A stretch of DNA of 5,640 nucleotides from Planctomycetaceae bacterium. GTDB lineage: Bacteria; Planctomycetota; Planctomycetia; Pirellulales; Thermoguttaceae. Below the pieces are notes generated by a model. It saw only the letters and a program-made list of their open reading frames with translations, was not told where the DNA came from and did no database searches. The stretch spans positions 1 through 5,640 of the forward strand of contig JAITAZ010000665.1 in assembly GCA_031283825.1 (NCBI GenBank), read 5' to 3'. Shown one piece after another: positions 1 to 5,412 of this stretch (the first letter of the stretch is position 1; every line of letters starts with the position of its first letter). The translations under genes were made by a program, and so were the position numbers.

Positions 1-2
1 CA

Positions 3-116
3 ATCTACAAAAATTATCTAGGAGAACCAAACGGCGAACTCGCTCACGAACTATTACACACACACTACGGAGACCGAAGCAAAAACCTAACAGCTAAAAT
101 TAAAAAAACAAAATAA
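3..116 (+). CDS. [FeFe]-hydrogenase catalytic subunit, C-terminal fragment
   Basis: This open frame enters from the left edge and ends at TAA 114-116, giving 37 residues. The tail reads IYKNYLGEPNGELAHELLHT followed by HYGDRSKN. It matches the end of iron-only hydrogenases, where the small-subunit-like C-terminal domain finishes with a 'YLG-P-s-e-AHeLLHTHY' motif. In this family the enzyme interconverts H2 with protons and electrons at the H-cluster. The H-cluster cysteine motifs and any N-terminal Fe-S domains or signal peptide lie outside the window, so cellular location and subgroup cannot be judged. It is followed on the same strand by a ferredoxin protein and a HybB-like membrane protein, which suggests a membrane-linked hydrogenase operon. 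The very Lys-rich last residues are ordinary. The family call is fairly firm despite the short length, because the terminal motif is distinctive. Confidence 0.8.
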   Translation: MYKNYLGEPNGELAHELLHTHYGDRSKNLTAKIKKTK

Positions 117-119
117 TAA

Positions 120-195
120 CTCATGTTAAACGCTTGCTGCTCCAGACAGGTAGGCAATCGCCTACCTGTCTGGAGCAGCAAGTGCGTAACATGAG
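120..195. repeat. Long intercistronic hairpin (palindromic repeat)
   Basis: Two 36-nt arms (120-155 and 160-195) are reverse complements at 33 of 36 positions and are separated by a 4-nt loop (AATC). The inner part (about 139-176) is perfectly paired; the mismatches cluster near 129-132. There is no U-tract after the stem, so it is not a standard intrinsic terminator. It lies between the hydrogenase stop and the ferredoxin start, where such a stem could limit read-through or protect the upstream mRNA end. The outer 21 nt of the right arm recur in inverted orientation at 2299-2319, which shows it is a dispersed repeat. It appears to have two layers, an outer arm and an inner TCCAGACAGGTAGGC palindrome. 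Confidence 0.9.
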
Positions 196-236
196 TAAAT
201 AATTACAAAAAAATAATTCCGAATTTCCAAAATATT

Positions 237-240
237 GAGG
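237..240 (+). promoter_or_regulatory. Ribosome binding site of the ferredoxin gene
   Basis: GAGG stands 6 nt before the ATG at 247. This supports that start and indicates translation initiation independent of the upstream hydrogenase gene, 130 nt away. Confidence 0.7.
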
Positions 241-246
241 TAAAAA

Positions 247-1116
247 ATGTCCAAAGGCGTTTTAGTAAATTTGACGAAGTGCATAGGTTGCGGCGGTTGT
301 ACGGTTGCTTGCAAGATGTACAACGGTAATAAATGGATCGACGACAGAGCGCCGTCGAGCGGCGAGAACGCTCAACTTGCGGATGAGAACTGGACAGTTA
401 TAAAGAAGTTCAATTTGTGCAAAGACGACCAGAATCAGATTTGGCGATTTGTTAAACGTCAATGTTTTCATTGCGTATCTCCGTCGTGCGAGTCGGCGTG
501 TTTTGCGAGGGCGATTCAAAAGAAAGGCGAAGGGGCGACGGTTTATTTTCCTGATAATTGCGTCGGGTGTAGATATTGTATGTTAGCTTGTCCGTTTAAG
601 ATTCCGAAATTTGAGTGGGACAAGGCGATGCCGAAAATTACAAAATGCGTGATGTGCTACGGACGATTAAAAGATGGCAAGTCTCCGGCGTGCGTTTCGG
701 TTTGTCCTGAAGGCGTGATGAAATTCGGAGAGAGGGACGAATTGTTAAAAGAGGCGAAAGAAATTATTGCAAGCGATTCAAGATACGTTAAGTACATTTA
801 CGGCGAGAAAGAAGCCGGAGGAACAAATTGGATGTATATTTCGGACGTACCGTTTGAAAAGATCGGTTTTAACATGAATGTAGTCAAAAAGCCTTTACCT
901 GAATATACTTCGCTTTACATGAAATGTACGCCGATATTTGGAGCAATTTGGGTTGTCGTTTTGACTTTATTATATTTTATAACGAAACGCCGAAACGTAA
1001 TCAAAAACGATTCTACAGAATTATTGTACGAAAATTCAACCGGCGGAAAAATTGATAATAATTCTACAGATGAAAATTCAAAAGATAAAAATTCAACAAA
1101 CAAAAAAAACAATTGA
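247..1116 (+). CDS. hybA: HybA-like four-cluster [4Fe-4S] protein with C-terminal membrane anchor
   Basis: This 289-residue electron-transfer subunit has four Cys quartets typical of the HybA/DmsB/NrfC group: C12-C15-C18-C22, C73-C76-C81-C85, C105-C108-C111-C115 and C134-C137-C149-C153. They should bind four [4Fe-4S] clusters forming a wire between a catalytic subunit and a membrane quinone-reactive subunit. A hydrophobic helix at about 229-246, followed by KRR, anchors the C terminus, as in HybA. Unlike classical HybA there is no N-terminal Tat signal: the first Cys motif starts at residue 12. The Fe-S domain therefore probably faces the cytoplasm, unless it is exported with a partner. The tail (about 251-289) is Asn/Ser/Lys-rich and includes three tandem pentapeptides, D-x-N-S-T/K, at 270-284. 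The stop codon is 13 nt before the next start, so the two genes are probably translationally coupled. The electron partner is inferred to be the upstream [FeFe]-hydrogenase. The family call is firm; the symbol reflects similarity, not proven orthology. Confidence 0.88.
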   Translation: MSKGVLVNLTKCIGCGGCTVACKMYNGNKWIDDRAPSSGENAQLADENWTVIKKFNLCKDDQNQIWRFVKRQCFHCVSPSCESACFARAIQKKGEGATVYFPDNCVGCRYCMLACPFKIPKFEWDKAMPKITKCVMCYGRLKDGKSPACVSVCPEGVMKFGERDELLKEAKEIIASDSRYVKYIYGEKEAGGTNWMYISDVPFEKIGFNMNVVKKPLPEYTSLYMKCTPIFGAIWVVVLTLLYFITKRRNVIKNDSTELLYENSTGGKIDNNSTDENSKDKNSTNKKNN

Positions 1117-1120
1117 GGAG
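1115..1120 (+). promoter_or_regulatory. Ribosome binding site deciding the HybB-like start
   Basis: GAGGAG overlaps the stop codon of the upstream ferredoxin gene and lies 9 nt before ATG 1130; AAGGA also abuts that ATG. This selects 1130 over an in-frame ATG at 1052, which lies inside the upstream gene and would add only 26 Lys/Ile-rich residues absent from the HybB family. Confidence 0.75.
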
Positions 1121-1129
1121 AACAAAGGA

Positions 1130-2251
1130 ATGCAAAGGGAAATAGATAATTTTTCTTTTACATTTAGGATAACGTTTATTCGCGTGATATTATTACTGTT
1201 ATCGTTTGGCGCGATTGGGGTGATGTTAATCCGATTTATATTTGGTCTTAGCGCGGTAACGAATTTGAATGACGACTGGCCTTGGGGTTTATGGATAGGC
1301 TTTGACGTGTTGTGCGGAGTTGCGTTGGCGGGCGGCGGATATGGGACGGCGTTATTGGTTCATGTGTTGCGGATTGACCGGTTGCGACCGGTTGCGCGAG
1401 GGGCGATGTTGACGTCGTTGATTGGGTATTTGTTGGTGATGACGGGATTATTTTTAGACATCGGCAGGTGGTGGAATTTCTGGAGACCGTTTATTTCGTG
1501 GGGGCATGATTCGGTGTTATTTGAGGTATTTTGGTGTATTTCGGCATATACGGTAATTCAGATGTTAGAGTTTTGCGAGATATTGACAGAGCGGATTTTT
1601 CGTTGGTTGCATAGATTTTTTGTAACGATATTTCCGGTATTGATTGTGGTTGGCATTGCGATACCGATGATGCATCAGGCGTCGTTGGGCGGGTTATATT
1701 TATTGATGGAGGGCAGGTTGCATCCGTTGTGGTATAGTCCGATAATTTTTGTATTTTTCTTATTGTCGTCATTTTTTGTGGGACCGGCGATGGTGATGTT
1801 GGAGTCTGCGATTGGCGGAGCGGCGTTGAATCACAAGACGCCGATTGAGGCTTTGAGATGTCTAGCGAGAATTGGCGGAGTTGCGATGATAATTTATCTA
1901 GTATTGAGGATAGCTGATTTAATCGTGAGAAATGATATAGCATTTGCTTTTAGCGGCGAGTATGAGAGTATAGCGTTTGGATTGGAGATTGTAATTGGAC
2001 TTATTATACCGATAGCGATTATATTTTCTCCGTTATCGAGTAATCGTTTTTGGTTAATTGCGTATGGAGCGTGCGCGAGTTTTGGGGTATTTCTAAATCG
2101 GTTGAATGTGGTTGTAATTGGAATGACACGAGAAATGGGAAGTTTCTATTACCCGACAATTTATGAAATTCTAGTAAGCGTAGGTTTAGTATCTATTGGA
2201 ATTTTGATTTATTTATTCATCTGTGAAAATTTCAAAATCGTGGAGGAATAA
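1130..2251 (+). CDS. hybB: HybB/NrfD-family membrane subunit (quinone-reactive)
   Basis: This 373-residue, very hydrophobic protein has about ten predicted membrane segments, near 15-37, 52-78, 92-112, 127-147, 163-181, 202-223, 243-266, 283-300, 306-323 and 344-364. Signature stretches match HybB: DDWPWGLWIGFDV (48-60), LDIGRWWNFWRP (109-120), HQASLGGLYLL (182-192) with RLHPLWYSP (196-204), and NRLNVVVIGM (323-332). In the family this subunit docks the HybA-type Fe-S protein and exchanges electrons with the quinone pool, and some members help build proton-motive force. Length is close to the family norm of just under 400. It ends the apparent hydrogenase-hybA-hybB operon. No other gene follows on this strand. 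HybB normally serves [NiFe]-hydrogenase-2, so pairing with an [FeFe] enzyme is the odd point. Family assignment is strong; direct function with the upstream hydrogenase is inferred from gene order. Confidence 0.92.
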   Translation: MQREIDNFSFTFRITFIRVILLLLSFGAIGVMLIRFIFGLSAVTNLNDDWPWGLWIGFDVLCGVALAGGGYGTALLVHVLRIDRLRPVARGAMLTSLIGYLLVMTGLFLDIGRWWNFWRPFISWGHDSVLFEVFWCISAYTVIQMLEFCEILTERIFRWLHRFFVTIFPVLIVVGIAIPMMHQASLGGLYLLMEGRLHPLWYSPIIFVFFLLSSFFVGPAMVMLESAIGGAALNHKTPIEALRCLARIGGVAMIIYLVLRIADLIVRNDIAFAFSGEYESIAFGLEIVIGLIIPIAIIFSPLSSNRFWLIAYGACASFGVFLNRLNVVVIGMTREMGSFYYPTIYEILVSVGLVSIGILIYLFICENFKIVEE

Positions 2252-2264
2252 ACAATAGAAATTT

Positions 2265-2278
2265 TTGATTTGAATCAA
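2265..2278. promoter_or_regulatory. Candidate FNR/CRP-family operator
   Basis: TTGATTTGAATCAA matches the FNR consensus TTGAT-N4-ATCAA at all ten specified bases, and the symmetry extends to TTTTGAT/ATCAAAA. FNR-type regulators respond to oxygen loss, which fits a hydrogenase locus. However, the site lies 13 nt after the hybB stop, not upstream of a known gene. It could serve an unannotated transcript running right, or be a chance AT-rich palindrome or a weak transcript-end hairpin. Confidence 0.35.
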
Positions 2279-2298
2279 AACATAATTTAAATTAATAT

Positions 2299-2319
2299 CT
2301 CATGTTACGCACTTGCTGC
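2299..2319 (-). repeat. Half copy of the 120-195 hairpin
   Basis: This 21-nt stretch is the exact reverse complement of 175-195, the outer right arm of the intercistronic hairpin. The matching arm is absent on its right; instead the GGGGAC element (copy A) begins within about 8 nt. It is a repeat remnant, possibly one interrupted by the element. Confidence 0.8.
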
Positions 2320-2326
2320 GAGTTTT

Positions 2327-2546
2327 ATTTTTTGGGGGACTTAGGGGACGCTGGGGACATTGGGGACAAAGGGGACGCACTAATTTAAAAGCCATGATTA
2401 ACGACTCAATAGAAGACAACAGCCTTTTTAAAAGAGAGAGATTTTTTTCAGTTTTATCCCATCGAGTCATTAATCCCAGATTTCAAACAAGAATGTCCCC
2501 AGTGTCCCCCAAGTCCCCTTTGTCCCCAGCGTCCCCCCAAAAAATT
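2327..2546. repeat. GGGGAC-N3 inverted-repeat element, copy A
   Basis: The left arm has five GGGGAC blocks at 2335-2376, each 9 nt apart, with spacers TTA, GCT, ATT and AAA. The right arm has five GTCCCC blocks at 2495-2536 with the same 9-nt period; read on the minus strand its spacers are GCT, AAA, TTG and ACT. T6 and A6 tracts lie just outside the arms. A second inverted pair lies inside: GATTAACGACTC, and GAGTCATTAATC near 2465-2476. The whole element can fold into a long interrupted hairpin. About 80% of the core is shared with copy B at 5195-5409. It carries no transposase gene, so it may be a non-autonomous mobile or REP/MITE-like repeat. It lies between convergent genes and could also mark transcript ends. 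Confidence 0.9.
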
Positions 2547-2603
2547 ATCTGTGTTGTCTATGGTTTAAAATAAATTTTTAATTTTTCGAGATTCCATTCT
2601 GTT

Positions 2604-4868
2604 TTAAATTTCGGCATTACTATCGTATCGAAAAACGGTTGTTGGGATACTTCTATGTTCGGCGATATTGAAAAAAGGCGCCCACTTGTTTATTGCTATG
2701 TCTATTTCCTCTAACGTCATCGAAGACGCCCAAAGCACTTTGATTGCATTGCTGCAAAAACCGTTTTCGATGTCGGCAATTGCGGGCAACGTGGCAAGGA
2801 TCGTTCCATGATAACACAATTTTCGTAACGTTAAATACGCAACTAAAAATGACGCCTGCCGACTCGGATGAAATCTTATAAACGTCTCATAAGCGCATCC
2901 CTTTTGTTTAAGCGAACCAAGAAGCTGCAACTCAACAATCGGAACAAGAGAAAACGACGTTCCTAAAATTTTGTCCGGATCAATAATCGGTTCATCTCCG
3001 GTTATTGATCGCATTACCTGATCAATTCTGTTTAACAATCCAACGTTTGCCTCGAATATTTTTTGCGGCAACGCATTAGTTGCGTTGATCAATTCAGCGA
3101 CTCCGTCGAGCATTAGGTCCATTAGCTCTTGGGTCATTTCGATATTATCTTTTCGCAAGTGATCCAGCAGCGTTTCGAGTTCGTGTGCAAGTCCTGCTGA
3201 CGTTGTAACTCCTAGCATTGTGAAATTACCTTTTGCGGCGTGAAGTCGTCTGAAAGCGTCTTTCATAATTTCGGGATCGTTATTATTTTCGAGCGAGAGT
3301 AAAGCGTCTTGAAGTTCTAATAATCCGCGAGAAAGTTCTGTCAGCAAATCTGATATATCCGTATCTGTCAAATCTTTTTGACTTGATTCCTCAATTCTAT
3401 TTGCAATCCGATCTCTTTGAACCGACAATTTCGCCTTTGCGATAAGTTCCTCTTGCGAGTGGAACATTGCGGCGGATTCCGGTATTGAATCGTCTTGAAT
3501 TTTATCGTTGTTTGCGTCTCTTTGGTGAGCGAAATCGGCGGCGTTTGCGTGTCCTTCGTCGGGTTTGAGCGGTTCGCCGGTTGCCATCGAAACGACCATA
3601 TCGACGTCAACTGTTATGCCGACTCGACCGCCGCTGATAATACACGTTCCAGCAATTCCTGAAACGTCGCGGTTGAACATATCCGTTGCAAGCGGAACAT
3701 TGACCAACTTCGACGGCGCAAGAAACTCTGTTACAATACACGCGATTTTATCTTTGCGTCCTTCGATTATTACAACCGGAATGATTTCAGGATTGTCGAT
3801 TTGCGTTGGCTCGCTGCCAAGCAATTCAGACAAATCGAATAACGCCAACGGCTCGCCAAGATATTTTATAAACCGCTCGCGATCCATCGACGCTTGAATC
3901 TGCGACGGTTTAATTCCTTGCAAGCTAATGACTTTATCAATTGACAAAGCGTAAAGCGTTTTAGAGCATCGTACAATTAGCGCGTCGATAATGTTGACTG
4001 CTTTTAATTTCGGGATATGCAATTTGAAAGTGCAGCCATCGCCGAGACGATTTTCGAGTTCGACAGTTCCGCTAAATTCTTGAACCATCGCGTTGACCAA
4101 GTCGAGACCGACTCCGCGACCGGACGTGTTGGTTGCTTTTTCTTTGGTGGAGAATCCCGATTGGCAAAGAATCGCGAGCAGATTTGATTGTTGGTCGGAC
4201 GATTTAAGCAAGCCGAGTTTTCGGGCGCGTTCAAAAATTTTTGGTTCATCGATTCCTCGTCCGTCGTCGGAGATGACTATTTCGGTTTCGTGTTCGTGTT
4301 CGACGGCTTTGAGCAGGATGATTCCTTTATCTTTTTTGTTTGCGTGAATCCTTTCGAGTGGAGTTTCTAATCCGTGATCGGCGGCGTTTCGGAGCATGTG
4401 CAGAAGCGGTTCGACTAATCGTTCCGCAAGTGCTTTATCGACGAGAACTTTTTCGCCTTCTAATTTGAGTTCGATATCTTTTTTGAGATTTCGCGCGAGG
4501 TCTCGAACTGGTCTTCGGAAGAGTTTAAATGTTTCGCCGATTTCGACCATTCGGATAGCCATAACGAGATCGTGTAGGTCTTGCGAGATTCGCGCGGAGG
4601 CTTCGTCGGCGGATTTTATTATTTGCAATTCGATTTCGCTCATCGGGCGATTATGCGTAACAGCGTCGGTCATATCGCGTTGTAATTCGTGTAGAGTCGA
4701 GCTGGTGATAATTACTTCGCCAGCAAGATTAAGAAGTTTATCAAGATGCTCAAGTCGAACTAACATACGATCTACGCCATGTTGATGAATCGCAGTCGAT
4801 GGTTGAGAGTCGGTAGAAGATTCGGTAATTATTGTAGCGTTAGTAATGTTGGATACTTCATCTGTCAT
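2604..4868 (-). CDS. cheA: CheA-type chemotaxis histidine kinase with permuted domain order (P3-P4-P5-P1-P2)
   Basis: This 754-residue soluble kinase would autophosphorylate a His in its HPt domain and pass the phosphate to CheY/CheB-type regulators, under control of receptor arrays. Domains seen in order: dimerisation P3 (about 31-125, with LEHLDKLLNLAGE); ATP-binding P4 (about 126-288, N box RNAADHG at 160-166, G1 DDGRGID at 201-207, F box SGFST at 237-241, G2 GRGVGLD at 250-256); CheW-like P5 (about 289-431); a polar linker (about 432-500); HPt P1 (about 503-600, phospho-acceptor H543 in RRLHAAKGNF); and a P2-like alpha/beta domain (about 637-735). Ordinary CheA starts with P1-P2; here both are at the C terminus and only ~30 variable residues precede P3. 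All kinase and HPt signature residues are present, so it looks functional. No clear Shine-Dalgarno precedes ATG 4868, but an upstream in-frame stop and the P3 position support this start. No cheW, cheY or receptor gene lies in the window. It is convergent with the hydrogenase operon. Confidence 0.93.
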   Translation of the reverse strand: MTDEVSNITNATIITESSTDSQPSTAIHQHGVDRMLVRLEHLDKLLNLAGEVIITSSTLHELQRDMTDAVTHNRPMSEIELQIIKSADEASARISQDLHDLVMAIRMVEIGETFKLFRRPVRDLARNLKKDIELKLEGEKVLVDKALAERLVEPLLHMLRNAADHGLETPLERIHANKKDKGIILLKAVEHEHETEIVISDDGRGIDEPKIFERARKLGLLKSSDQQSNLLAILCQSGFSTKEKATNTSGRGVGLDLVNAMVQEFSGTVELENRLGDGCTFKLHIPKLKAVNIIDALIVRCSKTLYALSIDKVISLQGIKPSQIQASMDRERFIKYLGEPLALFDLSELLGSEPTQIDNPEIIPVVIIEGRKDKIACIVTEFLAPSKLVNVPLATDMFNRDVSGIAGTCIISGGRVGITVDVDMVVSMATGEPLKPDEGHANAADFAHQRDANNDKIQDDSIPESAAMFHSQEELIAKAKLSVQRDRIANRIEESSQKDLTDTDISDLLTELSRGLLELQDALLSLENNNDPEIMKDAFRRLHAAKGNFTMLGVTTSAGLAHELETLLDHLRKDNIEMTQELMDLMLDGVAELINATNALPQKIFEANVGLLNRIDQVMRSITGDEPIIDPDKILGTSFSLVPIVELQLLGSLKQKGCAYETFIRFHPSRQASFLVAYLTLRKLCYHGTILATLPAIADIENGFCSNAIKVLWASSMTLEEIDIAINKWAPFFNIAEHRSIPTTVFRYDSNAEI

Positions 4869-4880
4869 AATTAAATTAAA

Positions 4881-4899
4881 GCATGGCGTAATTCCATGC
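4881..4899. repeat. Small hairpin in the cheA leader
   Basis: GCATGG (4881-4886) and CCATGC (4894-4899) are perfect inverted repeats around a 7-nt loop, 12 nt upstream of the cheA start. In the cheA mRNA leader it could affect ribosome access, which matters because no Shine-Dalgarno is visible. It may also be a protein-binding palindrome. Confidence 0.45.
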
Positions 4900-4924
4900 G
4901 CTCAATTTTAAAATCAAAATAAAA

Positions 4925-4933
4925 ATTATAGGC
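4925..4933 (-). promoter_or_regulatory. Candidate cheA promoter, -10 region (sigma-28-like or sigma-70-like)
   Basis: On the minus strand GCCTATAA (4926-4933) differs at one base from the sigma-28 motility consensus GCCGATAA, and it overlaps a perfect TATAAT (4925-4930). The expected upstream box is poor: CTAA lies at the sigma-28 spacing, and TTGTAA is 22 nt away, too far for sigma-70. A sigma-28 promoter would suit a chemotaxis gene. The match is suggestive only. Confidence 0.35.
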
Positions 4934-5002
4934 GTAAATATTAATGAATTAGTTACAAAAAATAAGTTTTGAAAAAATACCAAAAACTTAATCTTGGGCG
5001 AA

Positions 5003-5011
5003 AGTATAACA
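5003..5011 (-). promoter_or_regulatory. Candidate extended -10 promoter for cheA
   Basis: TGTTATACT on the minus strand fits an extended -10 (TGnTATAAT) with one mismatch. Transcription would begin near 4996, giving a leader of about 130 nt. The -35 region (around CTGTTA) is weak, as is usual for extended -10 promoters. Confidence 0.35.
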
Positions 5012-5085
5012 AAGATCAGATTAAATAACAGACGGGGAATATTGATAATCGCGTAATATCTTAGCGGAATTTTGTTTTGTCATTT

Positions 5086-5121
5086 GAGTCTTTAATCCCA
5101 ATTTGAAGCCAGTCTGTCCCC
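5086..5121. repeat. Degenerate half copy (C) of the GGGGAC element
   Basis: GAGTCTTTAATCCCA, a diverged ~15-nt stretch and then TGTCCCCT line up with the inner right arm of copies A (from 2465) and B (from 5336). Only one GTCCCC unit remains and no left arm is visible nearby. It is a decayed remnant, showing that the family has a history at this locus. Confidence 0.65.
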
Positions 5122-5162
5122 TGAAAATAATATAAGCGATTGAAAAAAACTAATGATATTTT

Positions 5163-5189
5163 GTAACCGTTCACGGTTTTTAAAAAACC
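5163..5189. repeat. GTAACC repeat, left of copy B
   Basis: GTAACCGTTCACGG, a T/A run and CC match the first ~27 nt of the hairpin at 5413-5451 with about two differences. The closing arm (CGTGAACGGTTAC) is missing; copy B starts 6 nt later. It is either half of an interrupted hairpin or one side of a long direct repeat flanking the element. Confidence 0.75.
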
Positions 5190-5194
5190 ATATT

Positions 5195-5409
5195 ATTTTT
5201 TGGGGGGACATTGGAGACAAAGGGGACTTAGGGGACACTGGGGACACGCTAATTTAAAAACCATGATTAACGACTCAACAGAAAACAACAGCTTTTAACA
5301 AAGAGAAATTTTTTCTTTAAATTTTGTCCCCCGCCGAGTCATCAATCCCAGATATCAAATAAGAACGTCCCCAGCGTCCCCAATGTCCCCTAAGTCCCCC
5401 CAAAAAATT
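5195..5409. repeat. GGGGAC-N3 inverted-repeat element, copy B
   Basis: The left arm has five blocks at 5204-5245 (one mutated to GGAGAC) with spacers ATT, AAA, TTA and ACT. The right arm has four GTCCCC blocks at 5367-5399, with minus-strand spacers TTA, ATT and GCT. The T6/A6 tracts outside the arms and the inner pair GATTAACGACTC / GAGTCATCAATC are as in copy A. The core from CTAATTTAAAA through AACAACAGC is nearly identical to copy A; the centre is more diverged. It has no coding capacity. It is flanked on both sides by GTAACC repeats. Confidence 0.9.
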
Positions 5410-5412
5410 ATC

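Noticed and set aside
120..195. Integron attC site
   Set aside because: GTTAAAC and GCGTAAC occur near the ends, but their order is the reverse of R''/R' core sites and there are no extrahelical bases or integrase.
196..246. Separate promoter for the ferredoxin gene
   Set aside because: TTACAA is present, but no credible -10 hexamer lies at a suitable distance.
1052..1129. Upstream start for the HybB-like gene
   Set aside because: It lies in the ferredoxin coding tail, has no ribosome binding site, and adds Lys/Ile-rich residues not seen in HybB proteins; ATG 1130 has GAGGAG.
2332..2394. Collagen-like Gly-Asp-X reading of the left arm of copy A
   Set aside because: In one frame GGGGACNNN gives GDLGDAGDIGDKGDA, but the frame ends within 20 codons and the other arm does not continue it; it is a by-product of the 9-bp period.
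2335..2536. CRISPR array
   Set aside because: Units are 6 bp with 3-bp spacers arranged in inverted arms, far too small for CRISPR repeats and spacers, and no cas gene is present.
2313..2573. 86-residue open frame across copy A
   Set aside because: It starts at TTG in a repeat remnant, has no ribosome binding site, and its Gly/Arg- and Ser/Pro-rich repeats are simply the translated GGGGAC and GTCCCC arrays.
4004..4785. Several open frames on both strands within cheA
   Set aside because: They overlap the strongly supported CheA frame in other phases, with Ser/Arg-rich translations typical of shadow frames.
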